From contig CAJNOI010000018.1 in the NCBI GenBank assembly GCA_905250115.1, positions 682,001 through 746,000 of the forward strand: a stretch of 64,000 bases of DNA, read 5' to 3'. Position 1 is the first letter of the stretch, and each line of letters opens with the position of its first letter. Source of the stretch: Adineta steineri (Eukaryota; Rotifera; Eurotatoria; Adinetida; Adinetidae). Made by a program: the position numbers and the translations under genes. A model generated the notes under the pieces. That model worked only from the letters and a program-made list of their open reading frames with translations, had not been told where the DNA came from and searched no databases. This document shows positions 40,084 through 51,693 of the stretch, piece after piece.

Positions 40084-40156
40084 TAACCATCAAAAATGAA
40101 CAACAATTTTCTTTTGATTTGATATTCTTTTATTTTTTCTTTCTTTTTTATATCAG

Positions 40157-42976
40157 TTATAAAGACAAAAGCAAACAATCAACTTGTTGACCAAGACCAC
40201 CTTGATTAGTATTAAAAAATGATGAATCGACATCATTTTTACCTGGTAAACATGCTAAACCTGTACAACGTCGAGCACTTAGTAAACGTGAACTACATTG
40301 ATTATCTGGTGAAACAATAGATGCTATTGGAATTGAAGATTTAGTTGACCATTCAATAATTACACGAATATATTCTGGTCGAGGATCGAGATATTCAATT
40401 GGCTGATTAAGCTAAAAGAAAACAATTGCTTTTGTGAATTGTATTTTTTGTTTTCTCATAATTAATTAAATTCTACCTGAACACGAATTCTTGGATGATG
40501 AGGTTGTATATATCCCATCATATGTTTAAGTGTTGGAATAACAAGTAACCAATAGCTTACTAAAGCTGAGACTGGATTGCCTATTAAAAAATATGATTGA
40601 ATTTAAAGAAAAATGTATCGTATAAAGACCTGGTAAACCGAAGAAAAGTTTTTTCTTTCCATTTATTTCACATGTTGCAAATGTAGTTGGTTTACCAGGT
40701 TTCATTTGTAAACGACCAAAATGAATTGTCGCATGAAATTTTTCTATTAAGATTGATTTGATAAGATCCTAAGAGAATATTCATATAGAAGTTTGGAAAT
40801 TTTTGATTTTTATAATACTTTATCACCCATAGAAACACCACCTGTTGATATAATAACATCAGCTACTTCAAAAGCTGATTGTAATGTTTGAATAACTGAT
40901 GTTTCACTTGAAGAGAAGAATTCAATTAAAAATATTTAACAAAAATAAATACGAACTCGTCTTTTGCGGTACCACCATCAATAATATTTTGAATATTTAA
41001 ATTTTTTAATGCACTCATAAGCATGATTTTATTACTATCACGTATTTTTCCATTATTAGTTGATGGTTCATCAATTGGCATTAACTAGAAAATATTATCC
41101 GAATCATTATTTTCTATAGCAAAAATAAATCAAACTAACTTCATTGCCAGTTGAAAGAACAGCAACATGTGGTTGATCATAAACACGAATAGATTGTAAA
41201 CCAACTGTAGCAAGAAGACCTAGTTCAGCTGGACCTAATGATACATTCTTTTCCAAAACAAGTTCATTAATAGTAACATCATCACCAATATCTCTATAAT
41301 AAAAATTATATATTCTTCGTTTGATAAAATTGATTCGAATGTGTATACCTAATATCTTGATTTATAGAACATACAGTATTAATACGAATACTTTTCTCAT
41401 TTAAACCATTGATTTTTGTTGCATGATATTCATGAACTTGTGTATCTTCAATTTGAATAACAGCATTAGCAGAATCAGGTAATTTAGCACCGGTATTAAT
41501 TACTACACATTGTCCTTCATTCAATGGAATATTATTCTTAAAAAAATTTATTTATTATAGAATTTCAATATATAAGACAATTGTAATTTACATTTTCTCC
41601 TCCAGCATCTGATCGTCCAATAATTTCATAGATTTGTTCATGAGATTGATCGGAATATAAATGAACAGCATAACCATCTTTAATCGATGCTCGAAAAGGT
41701 GGAAATGGTTCTTTAGCAACAACTTCTTCAGTACAAATATAATTCAAACATTCTAAAATAGATTATTGAGTGTAAATTTTTATTAATAATATCGGATTTA
41801 TTTACCAGTTAGAGGTTTGTCTATGATGGGCATTTTATTAGCTTGTTCAAAAATAATTTTCATTGCATCATCAACAGATATCATTGGATATGGAGATTGA
41901 CGTAATCGTTCACCTTTATTAACAGGTCCGACTGAAATTCGAAAATTTCATTTTATAATAATAATAATCATCTATATGATTATACCATGATGATGATGAT
42001 CTCCACCACAAGAATGATGTTTTCTTATCGTCTGTAGAAGAATAATGTTTTTTTATTCGTATTATTATTACTATTGTATAAGTGGTGAAACTACTAACTT
42101 TTCCTTGCATAGCGGAATGAGTAATCGCAACTTCGGCTCGTTTATTTTGAATCAAATCTATTGCATGTCGTAGAATCGGATAAACGAAATCCAAGCATTC
42201 CTTCATAGAAAGTAAGATAATATGTGCTAATACAAAAAGTAGAGTAAATCAATACACACTACACAGCCTTTAACACTGCCTGGTAAATTGATAATCAATG
42301 TTTTTTGATAAATACCACATACTGGTCTAAATATCGAAGTAGATGAAAAAAACAAAATTAAATTCGAATAAAATCTTACCTGGATATCATTGCCATTGGT
42401 GTAATGGCCAATGATTTTGCTACCATTGTTTGTGACATACCAGGAATTTCTCTTGTAATCACTTCACGTGTAGCCTAAAATATAATTCATTGATCATATT
42501 TGTGTAAGTAAAACTAAAACATACTTCAGGTGTAACATCATCTGGACTAATTCCTGTTCCACCAGTTGTTAAAATCAAATGTGGATGTAATTCAGCACTT
42601 AATTTTAATAATGTTTCCTACAACAAATGAAAGATTAATTATATTGGAAAATGATATAAGAGTTTTAAATTTTAAACAGGAATAATACATACCTTGACAT
42701 GAGTTTGATTGTCAGGTACGACTGTAGATGCTAAATGTATCCATTGAACACTGAATAAGATTAATTCCTAATTTTTCAGATACAAAAGAAAAAAAGAATT
42801 ATTTTACGTACGTATTATTTGATTTATCAGCCATATATTTAATGAGCGCTGGTCCTGAATGATCTCTTATAGGATCATCATAGCACGTTGTACTCACTAG
42901 AATAGATAAAAATAGAATTTTATAAGATGATTATTTAAACATTACCTGTGACAACTGCGAAGGTTAAATCTGTCAT
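40157..42976 (-). CDS. GPHN: Gephyrin/cinnamon-like molybdenum cofactor biosynthesis protein (MogA-MoeA fusion)
   Basis: Seventeen minus-strand exons from 42976 to 40157 join in frame; 638 aa. The N-terminal MogA/G domain (about 1-165) contains TTGGTGISPDDVTPEATREV and INLPGSVKGC. A short His-rich linker (GGDHHHH) leads to the MoeA/E domain: PFRASIKDGYAV, VINTGAKLPDSANAVIQIED, VLSTGNEL, IISTGGVSMGDKD, GRLQMKPGKPTTFA and FFGLPGNPVSALVSYW. The exons are 42976-42946, 42896-42812, 42750-42693, 42617-42525, 42474-42380, 42326-42263, 42200-42099, 42031-41986, 41931-41806, 41752-41592, 41536-41349, 41293-41140, 41084-40957, 40906-40819, 40768-40630, 40580-40477 and 40411-40157. The family adenylates molybdopterin and inserts molybdate; vertebrate gephyrin also scaffolds inhibitory synapses. 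Confidence 0.92.
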
Positions 42977-42995
42977 ATTTAATTTATAAAAAAAT

Positions 42996-42997
42996 CT
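42996..42997 (-). promoter_or_regulatory. Candidate (trans-)splice acceptor upstream of the gephyrin-like ATG
   Basis: On the minus strand a pyrimidine-rich TTTTCTTATTAGTTTTAG ends 19 nt before the gephyrin-like start codon and 109 nt after the stop of the upstream gene. No donor or upstream exon is visible in between. Confidence 0.4.
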
Positions 42998-43104
42998 AAA
43001 ACTAATAAGAAAAGTTAATTAATCTGACACAATTATTAATAATTTATAAAAAAAAAATAAAGTATTTAAAAGATATAAATATCTGACAGAAAAGAGAAAA
43101 TGTT

Positions 43105-45797
43105 TTATTGAAGCATTGGTAAATGATCATAAAGTTCCTCTAGAATAAAACAAAACGAACATTTAAGAAATACAAATAATTTTTATCACATACGAAATCG
43201 TTCGATAATTGGTCCAGTTATTTTCGCATTTTTCTTTTTCTTTTTTAACCAAATAGTATGTTCTTCATGTAGTTTATCAAATTGATTCATTAATTTTTGT
43301 TCATCATCGAAACAATCATCTTCTTCATCATCTTCCGAATGTTTATAATGATAATATTTATTAATTTGTTGTTGAATAAGTTCATCAAATGATGATGCTG
43401 TTAAATGTATATTTAATTTTGACATATGTTCTTGTTGTTGACGTTTTAATTCATCAACATCACGTCGAAATATTTTTGCTAATTGTGTTTGATCAGATAT
43501 AAACCATAGTAATTCTTGTCGAAATTCTTCTTCTTTATTAACATAATTTGTTTCTAATAATTCAAAACGTGATAATAATTCTGTGATACCTGATTTAATC
43601 TAGATATTAAATATAATATATTTATTTGAAAGATTCAGATGAGAATTTACTTGTTCATAATCTTTTTTTAATTCAATAGTTGATGCTTTTTTCTCTTCAA
43701 TTCGTCGTTCAATTTCAAAAATTTTCGTTCTTAATAAACGAATTTCTTGTTGAAAACGACTTAATTCATTTTGTTGAGCTGCTCGACGTTGACCATTTTT
43801 TGCTGCTGATTTCCATTCACGTTCTGCCGATTGAAGTTCTTCAATTTTCTAATAATAATAATTAATTGATTTATATTTTACAATAACGAATTTCCAAAAA
43901 ATACTTTTTTTGATTCTTGTTCAAGATCTCGATGACGTTGTGTAAGAGAAATTTCTTGAGTATTGATTTCTTTTGTTAAACTTTCAATTGCTATTTGAGC
44001 TTGTTTAACAGAATCATTATCTATATTTGATGTTGCATCACCAATAATATCACTTAGATCAAAGTCAACAGCAGATGGAGGTGGACGAGATGCTTTATGT
44101 TTATATGCAGCAAGTAATATTTGATATCTACCAAGTAATTCTTGTAACTAAAAATAAATGGGATTAGTTATATTCAGGTTTCTTTTTAGGACGCGCGAAT
44201 CGAAATGTCGAGTGGGCGAAATGAAAATTTCAGGTGAGCGCCGCCTATCAGTGTTCTATGTAAGTCTCGTTTTTTAGGTGGGCGGATGGACGGGGAGACC
44301 GAAATTTCGGACCGGGCCGAAATTCATGTAACTCGATGGACGCCGCTCATCTGACAGTATGAATTACTTCTTTAACAAGACGTTTATGTTCATTCGTTGT
44401 TGTGGAATGTAATTGTTGTTCAAGAAGAAGTGTTGATAGAAGAACTTCATGTTGTTGTTTAAGTTCACTATTTGAACGAATATGACGTTGTAATTCAGCA
44501 TCTGTTTGTTGAGAAAAAAGTCGATCTGATAATGATTGATTACGATCAATTAGATGTTTTTTATCCATTTCTTAATAGATATATATATTATTTTTGACAA
44601 AAAATATGATTTTTAGTATACCTTTTTGTTCAACAATTTGTGTTAATTCGACTAATTTAGCTTGTTCATCTGATATTTCTTCTTGTTTTTTAGTAATTTC
44701 AATAAGATCATTTTCATTTGATGTTGTTAATAATGTACATTCATTTTCAAGTTCATTACAAGTTGTTTTTAATGTTTCAAACTAAATATATCTCATCAAA
44801 AGAAAGAAATTCATTTTTAAATCCTACTTGTTGTTTAAGTTGTTCACGTTCAACATTCATTTCATTCATTTGTTTTTCATGTTTTAATTTATCAACTATT
44901 TCAAGATTATCTTTAGCATAGATATGATGTCTTAATTCATACATAGATTCTCCCATAACAGCTGGATCATGTCTACCAATCCAAAACATTTGACGCATTA
45001 ATAATTTAAATTCTCGTAAATAATTATTTTCTAATGTACGTTGTTGTTCTCGTTCACTTTTAATAGTACATGTTACTAATTGAATTAATAATTCAATCAT
45101 AATCATAATATGTTCATTTGACATTGTACGTTCTGGTTTAATACGTGAAAGTTGTTCAGTTGTTGATAAACGATATATGAGAAGAACATGTTTTAGATAT
45201 GCCCAACGATCTGTTAATGAAACTTTTCCACCTGGTTTAGTCGGTTGAGGAATTGGTGGAAATGGTTGAAAACGTTGATTTTCATAACGAGATGGATTTG
45301 TTAGATGCTAGAAATAAGAATTTTATTTTTAGAATAAATTTATAAAATATATATACATCAAGAATAGTAAGAATATCTTCAAAGCCATATTTTGTTTCAT
45401 AACGTATACAATGAGGTATACCCAATTCAGCAAGAAACTAAATAAAGAAGTAAAATATGAAAAAGATTATAGTTTTATTTACTTCATTTAGATTTTCAAT
45501 AAGACCTTGTAATGTATATGGTTTAGTTCGAGTAATAATACTCGTATTTGGTGTATTTGTAGTAGGAGCCATGGGATATGCTCGAATACTTGAAGATGAA
45601 TTTGATGGATGTAATAATTGTTGATGATGAAGTGGAGGTAATCTTCGTATATTCGTAGGTGTAGCTTGCCAATTTCGATTTTGTTGTTGAAGACTACTAT
45701 CAAAAAGTGACGATGATGTAGATGATCTATTTACTGGTGTACCAAATGCATTTCCTAAAGGACCTTTCTTATTGGCAAATACTGAACCTTTTTTCAT
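43105..45797 (-). CDS. Coiled-coil protein, not recognised
   Basis: Nine exons: 45797-45483, 45437-45357, 45307-44828, 44781-44622, 44570-44368, 44147-43905, 43848-43651, 43599-43194 and 43139-43105; 706 aa. Residues 1-100 are basic, Ser/Asn/Pro-rich and probably disordered (start MKKGSVFANKKGPLGNAFG). Residues about 100-270 look helical and globular (GLIENLNEFLAELGIPHCIRY, then DRWAYLKHVLLIYRLS). From about 290 to the end, long heptad-like coiled coils dominate, with acidic (EDDEEDDCFDDE) and lysine-rich ends. The order of tail, small helical domain and long coiled coil recalls kinetochore or ciliary rod proteins such as Ndc80/IFT families, but I could not match diagnostic motifs. The donor of exon 5 (GTAATT at 44367) is chosen over a poorer GTCAGA. 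Confidence 0.75.
44188..44357. repeat. GC-rich structured insert with inverted termini in an intron
   Basis: The intron between exons 5 and 6 of the coiled-coil gene holds a GC-rich block unlike its surroundings. The segments CAGGTGAGCGCCGCCTATC (from 44231) and, on the other strand, CAGATGAGCGGCGTCCATC (from 44353) form an inverted repeat with about four mismatches. Inside, GAAATTTCGG and CCGAAATTC form a hairpin. No clear target duplication was found, so it is a degraded or unclassified short DNA transposon candidate. Confidence 0.5.
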
Positions 45798-46496
45798 TCT
45801 TATTCTTGTTTATTTTAGGCTAAAAAATTTCACTTCTATGGTTCATTGAAATGATTTTATCTTTTCGTTTGTTATCGCCATCGTTCTTGTGTACGTTGCC
45901 TCAGTAGTCACTATAGTGATACTGGGTGACATCTGCTAAAGTATGATATACATTCGAAAATTACATAACATTATCTAATAAATTTACGCTTTGATAACCG
46001 AGTAATTTACTATTCGTAAACAGTGATAACTGTAAGAAATCAAAATGATGTTTTTCTCATAAAATAAAAAATTCAGACATGGTTAATATTCAAATTACAT
46101 GTAAAGATTGATAATATCTGTACAAAAATAAGGTTGAATAAACTAAACACTAGTTGTTATAATTTGAAACGTATAGGAACTTGATATATATTTCAAGAAA
46201 TTATGATTGACCATGAATAGTATAGCAATATGTCTAATCGTTAATATACAATAAATGATAAGTATCGATGCAACATAATATGCTAATAGTATATATACTA
46301 TATCAAGGTCAAGAAAACTTAAGTCATCATGTCTACTTTTTTGTAATCTGATCTAACTTTGCAAAGTAATTATAAGCAGATGATATATTATTTTATTTAC
46401 TATACATATGGTTACACTTGAATAGAATTTTAAACTTTTGAAAAACAACGAAATATTTATTTATAATATAAAAATGAAAAAATAAAAAATAAATCT
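45798..46496. other. Non-coding intergenic stretch
   Basis: About 0.7 kb between the ankyrin/SOCS gene end and the coiled-coil gene start, both on the minus strand. A minus-strand acceptor-like tract (AAATTTTTTAG) lies about 22 nt before the coiled-coil ATG. No gene. Confidence 0.5.
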
Positions 46497-48497
46497 TTAT
46501 TTCAATAAATAATTTCTGTGAATAACAAAAAATGGATTATCATATGCAACAAATTGTTTTAAAAACGGATTAATTGGTAAATGCTGAATGTCAGCTGGAT
46601 AATTAATCAAACGTTTAAATAAAACTATTCGACAAATTGATTTTAATGATGAATTTTTTTCTTTACATTGTGCAATAAATGCTCGTACAGGTTCTTTCCA
46701 ATAAATCCAAACACGACGAAATATATGTTCAAATTGAAAATTTTTAACGTTAACATCCGGATTATTATAAATACATTGAAATAAACGAAAGAATTTAAAA
46801 TAAAGCATACGCATTGTTGATTGTAATGTTTCGTGTTCTTTTGTTTTTGATTGAGTATTAGAATTTTCTAGATTATTTTCACAATAAATACGTTCTATAG
46901 ATGTTCCATAAGCACTTGAATAAGCATGGACTGCTAAACGATTTTGTACATCAAGTTGTACAGCACCTAATGCATAGATAAATTCAGTTAAAATTTCTCC
47001 AGCTTGTATACTAATTTTAAAATTATCATAATCACGTATTAATGTTGATAAACGATTTTTATATAAAGTACAACATAGATTAACATGATGATCAACATAG
47101 GATAGTTTTTGTTCAAATGTTAATTGTGGTAAAACTGAACGTATATAACGTAATGGAATTTTTGTTAATTGTCCACCATGATTAATAATTGTTTGAAAAA
47201 ATAAAACACTTGAATGATAATCAATATCATTAAGTAAATAATCAAGACGTAAGGAATCTGAATGATGTTCAATATGTGTGGGTTTTAATTTTTTCAGTGA
47301 ACATAAACATTCAATCCAATAATCAAGTGGTGTATGTAATTCAGAATTTTCTGTTTGTAATGATTTTCTATTTGTATGTGAAAGTAATAATTCACTTATT
47401 GATAAATTAAAATTTCTACATGAATGATGTAATGAAGTAAATATATTTAAATCAAACTTATTTGTATCTAGACATGAAAGATGACGTGTTAATAGATATT
47501 CAATTGCATCTATAGGACCATTTTTATGTGCAAGCATCAATAAACAATGTCGACCTTGATCATTAGTTGTATTTATATCAAGTTTACTTGGTAATAATTG
47601 ATAATCAAATAGATATTTCATACAATCATAACGATCTTGTTCTATTGAACGTACAAGTAAAGATTTATGTTTATATTCGTTATCATCATCATAGGAATGC
47701 ATTAAATATTCAAGTTCATCAAAAAACCATTCAAAAAAATCTTCATTTTCATCAGATTTTTCAAATCGAATTAAACGATTTAATATATGAAGAAATTCAT
47801 CATTTATCTTTTCATATATGATATCTTTTAATAATGATATTTTACAAATTTTTTCAACTGTTAATGGAATATAATATTTCCAATTATTTTCATCAATTAA
47901 ATTATTTTCATTATTTGAACTAGATATGAAATAATTTAACAAAAATAAATATTCATGTTTTTATACAAATACTAGACTTACCTACTTGTTGATAAATAAT
48001 AATCCGATATTCGTATTGGACGTTTGTTCCGAATATTCAGAATTATTTGTTTCACTGTATGATTTATCTAATATTGCCAAAAAAAAAGAAAATCATGATT
48101 ATGAAATGAAATTATATTTATTACTTGTTGTTATGGATTCATTTGTTTCAGATGTTCGTCTTGATGTTCGATGAGATGGTAAATTATTATCATCATCGTC
48201 TCCTGTCTGATTTTGATTATGAATAGATGTTTCTTGAATTAAGTAATAAAAAATTGATTTAAAAAATAAATAAATAATCTTACTTATTTCTAAATTATTA
48301 AAATTAACATCATCATACATTGATAATGGTCGAGTAGAAATTTCATGTTCTTGATAATGTTGATTAATTCCTGTATAACTTAATGGTCGTGATGATTTAT
48401 CGGTTCGACGTGTTTGAAAACGTAGAACTTTTGTAAAAGATGATCGTTTCTTGTTGTTTCCCTTCGCACCATTTTGTTTACCGTTGCTGCAGCCCAT
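46497..48497 (-). CDS. Ankyrin-repeat and SOCS-box-like protein with N-terminal acylation motif
   Basis: Exons 48497-48284, 48232-48125, 48067-47986 and 47919-46497; 608 aa. The start MGCSNGKQNG fits N-myristoylation with a palmitoylatable Cys3. Residues 5-135 are basic, Ser/Asn-rich linker. Ankyrin-like repeats occupy about 190-370 (RSIEQDRYDCMKYLFDYQL, NDQGRHCLLMLAHKNGPIDAIEYLL). The C-terminus, about 559-600, reads SLKSICRIVLFKRL..IQHLPINPFLKQFV, which follows the SOCS-box pattern (L..LCR..I...LPLP..LK.YL) that recruits Elongin B/C-Cullin5 ligases. The likely role, by family, is a substrate adaptor, here membrane-tethered. Exon 3 ends at an unusual GTAGGT donor (see findings). Confidence 0.72.
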
Positions 48498-50502
48498 ATG
48501 CTGATTATAATAAATCTTATTTTTCTCTTGTCTCTCGTTATCTATCTTCTGTATACAGATACGTTATTCGATTCGAATCCGTAACAAGACAGATTACAAG
48601 TATTGTTGTTGCTTTCCTTTTTTTTGCTATGTAGACTGCATATACAGATGTTATGTATATAGGCACCTTTGTTAATTTGTTGTTGTTCGTTTACCAATCG
48701 TTAATAGACGTAACGTCTATTTAAGTAGGGAGATTCGTAATCAAAGATAACGACTGTGCATCGTTCTCAACACGGCTGACTGATTCGTCTCTTTGTTGAA
48801 GGTGAAAAAAATCATCGAAGTAAAAAAAGACAAGACGATAGATCAGAACAAAAATATTCCTAACCTTGTCATGAAAGAGAAACCTGGAAAAATAAAAAAC
48901 ATAAACAGATGTAATACATTAACTAATGAGCTTAGATTTTATATAGATTTAAATTATGATTCTTCCATATTTATATAAATATATATATATATTCATTTAA
49001 AATAGAATGTAAATAAACAAGTAGTAATAAAATGAAGTGATATGCTCAATGATCAAGGTGATTATGTGTATACGATTTGATTCAATTTCGACCCTGCATG
49101 TCTATCCCTCATCTGTCTTTTCGACACGTTAAAGTCGCAATGATTATGTCTATTACATATTGTCGTCTCGTTGACTATATTCAATGATCGGTTCATTGTT
49201 TCTCAAGGTTCGAATTTATGATTATTTATACTTAACCATATAATTCAAGAACATCATCAATCATATACATTTTTTTGAGCATTTATTGAGCAAGAAATTA
49301 ATACGAGAATGTTGACTAGATGATAAAATTAGTTCATTGAATAATAACAATAAAAAATTTTTTTTTCTATTCAAAAAAATATTTTATTTTATTTTAATAC
49401 TTAGAAGTTTTTTGAAGACATATTAAATTGATTTTTCAATGAATTAGCAAAACTATTCAATTATATAATATATTCAGGTGAATAAACTAATTAGTTCTAT
49501 TATATTGTTAACTTTTCATTTTACGTAAATAATAAAATCTAATTAATCATTGTATATTTTGTTTTGACGCATATGGTGAATGATAAATATTTCATTAGAT
49601 GTTTTTTTTTAAATATATATGTTCATAGAAAATAATCATGCTAATATATGCACTTGATTCATATATATTTATTTTCTATGATATTTTTTTATTCTCATCA
49701 TTGTAATTTAATATGTATCTGAAGGCGTAGCACGTAAAGAAAATTACCTCTCTATTGTGACATATTGAACAAATAAAAAATACATACGTATATAGAGAAC
49801 GTTAAACTATGATTTTTCTCTAACAAGATTAAACTACACAATTTATCATAGATTTCCTTTTCTGCGTATAGTAAATATATTCTAACGACATTTATTAATG
49901 AATAAAAAGAAAAATATTTATTTATTTGTAAATCATCAACATACGATGAATAATATTATAGATAAACACCTGGTTTCAGGTTTATTTCAACTCGAGATTA
50001 TTTGGTAGAAAGTATAATCAATGACCTTTTTACATGTTAGGTCTTTAGAAAACTCATAAAATACGTCATTTATTGATGTAGGAATTTATTATTACCTTAA
50101 ATTTTATTTAATAGGAAAACAAATCAGTTTTATGCCTTAAAAAATAGTCTTATCTATTGAATGAAAAAGTACATTTGTGTTTATAATAAAATCCAAAAGA
50201 TTAAAGATCATGGTTTTTTGTAAATCATTAATTAGAGAAAAAGGTAGGCAAACAAGAGTTTTCCTTCGTTCTATATTCTATATTTTTCTTGCAATATAAA
50301 AATGTACTTTTTTTTATCGTTCAATCTTTTTTCCTTTTTCTTCTCCGCTTATATTTATCACATTTTATTGCTTGACAATCTATAAGTGTGACATTTAGCG
50401 GAATACACACTTGTAGAAGATTAAAAGGATCAACAACCAAAGACCTTTTTTTCTTTTAAAACTCAGTTATTATTAATATTTTTTGCTGTAACTTTAAAAT
50501 AT
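48498..50502. other. Divergent intergenic stretch
   Basis: Two kilobases between the ankyrin/SOCS gene (-) and the calcium sensor gene (+). A small palindrome sits at 48704-48720 (annotated separately). The rest is A/T-rich and holds no supported gene. Confidence 0.5.
48704..48720. promoter_or_regulatory. Palindrome ATAGACGT-A-ACGTCTAT
   Basis: Perfect 8-bp arms around one base, with two ACGT cores, located about 210 bp upstream of the ankyrin/SOCS start codon. ACGT cores bind bZIP factors in general, so it could be a dimer site; this is inference. Confidence 0.35.
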
Positions 50503-51156
50503 ATGGGTAATTTTTTACATCATCATCAATTAGATGAAGATTTATCATTAAATGATTATCGATATTTAATGAAACAAACACATTTAACTCCACATGTTAT
50601 TCAAGGATGGTATCGTGAATTTTTATCTATATGTCCAAATGGTCATTTAAATAAAAATCAATTTATTAAATTTTATAAAGAATTAGAAAACTCATCAACA
50701 AAAAATGTTGAAAATATTGCTGAGAATGTCTTTCAAGCATTTGATCATAATGGTTTGATTCATTTTTTCCATCTTAATTTTCATCAACATAAATTTTTCT
50801 TTCTTTTAGGAAATCATCGTATTGATTTTAAAGAATTTCTTATTGCATATGCATTAACATCAACTGGTGAACCTGTTGATAAATTACATTATACATTTAC
50901 ATTATTTGATAAAGATCAATCTCAAACAATAGAATTAATTGAAATGATTGAAATATTAAAAAAACTTTTTACAATAACACGAAATGAAATCAAAGAATGT
51001 TCACCAGAATGTGTTGCATATGATATATTTCGTATATTAGATCTTGATCATAATCAATCTATATCAAAAGAAGAATTTATTAATGGTTGTTTACAAAATC
51101 AAGCTATTCGAAATGTACTATCACCATTTGAATGTAATTATCCACCAAGAAAATAA
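50503..51156 (+). CDS. Neuronal calcium sensor-type EF-hand protein
   Basis: Exons 50503-50752 and 50810-51156; 198 aa, near the usual 190-200 of the NCS family (NCS-1, recoverin, hippocalcin, KChIP). The N-terminus MGN fits a myristoyl switch. EF1 is degenerate with the family Cys-Pro (CPNGHLNKNQF). EF2 is FDHNGNHRIDFKEF, made across the splice junction; EF3 is FDKDQSQTIELIEM; EF4 is LDLDHNQSISKEEF. EF3 carries Glu at position -Z as EMIEIL. The protein should couple calcium to membrane targets such as channels, kinases or receptor kinases. The 57-nt intron is a multiple of three and free of stops (see findings). Confidence 0.88.
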   Translation: MGNFLHHHQLDEDLSLNDYRYLMKQTHLTPHVIQGWYREFLSICPNGHLNKNQFIKFYKELENSSTKNVENIAENVFQAFDHNGLIHFFHLNFHQHKFFFLLGNHRIDFKEFLIAYALTSTGEPVDKLHYTFTLFDKDQSQTIELIEMIEILKKLFTITRNEIKECSPECVAYDIFRILDLDHNQSISKEEFINGCLQNQAIRNVLSPFECNYPPRK

Positions 51157-51485
51157 AACACAAATTCAATTTTTCTTTCTCAAGAATAACAATTATCTGT
51201 TGTATTGTACTTTAACTATGCATTGTATTTATATGGCTTTTGATAGATAAAATAATTACATCTCGATTTTTTTTAATTATATTCAAAAAAGAAACGTATT
51301 ATTTTTATTCTGATAGATGCCGCTCGAAATCATCATGATACATATTCGAAAAGTCTCGATTTTTCTGTTTATTACGTTTTTTAAAATTCATTCAAAGGAA
51401 AAAGGAATTTTTTTATTTTCCGATGAATAACTTTAACTGACGCAACAGCAACATATAGTGTACTCTTTAATCGGCCATTGTTGGA

Positions 51486-51498
51486 GAACATTCTTGAT
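51486..51498 (+). promoter_or_regulatory. Heat-shock element (distal)
   Basis: GAACATTCTTGAT contains GAAnnTTCnnGA, inverted 5-bp units as bound by HSF, about 95 bp upstream of the TATA box of the HSP70 gene. Confidence 0.75.
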
Positions 51499-51547
51499 TC
51501 TCTATCTTCCTTTTTTTTCTTTTTCGTTCTCCTCTTCTCTTCTGTTC

Positions 51548-51565
51548 TTCGAGAAAGTTCTCGAC
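51548..51565 (+). promoter_or_regulatory. Heat-shock element (proximal)
   Basis: TTCGAGAAAGTTCTCGAC contains TTCnnGAAnnTTCnnGA: four alternating HSF units without mismatch in the first three. It lies about 28 bp upstream of the TATA box. Confidence 0.88.
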
Positions 51566-51592
51566 CATACCAGAAAGAAAAACGCTTTACCC

Positions 51593-51600
51593 TATATAAA
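51593..51600 (+). promoter_or_regulatory. TATA box of the HSP70 gene
   Basis: TATATAAA lies 93 bp before the start codon and downstream of two heat-shock elements. Transcription probably starts near 51625. Confidence 0.8.
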
Positions 51601-51693
51601 GACTAAGCACAAAGCAAAATTTTACATAGTCTATTATTCGAAATTTTTATACTCTCTTTATTCTAATCCGACTACTACTACATTTAAACACAA

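Noticed and set aside
43105-45797. Coiled-coil protein as the kinetochore protein Ndc80/Hec1
   Set aside because: The general layout (basic tail, helical head, long coiled coil) is similar, but the expected calponin-homology block with its conserved aromatic and histidine-proline positions is not visible. I left it unassigned.
48793-48978. 61-codon lysine-rich open frame
   Set aside because: Low-complexity AAA-rich reading in A/T-rich DNA, with no splice or family support.
49195-49260. GGTTCGAA-like sequence as a tRNA T-arm
   Set aside because: No acceptor or anticodon stems could be folded around it.
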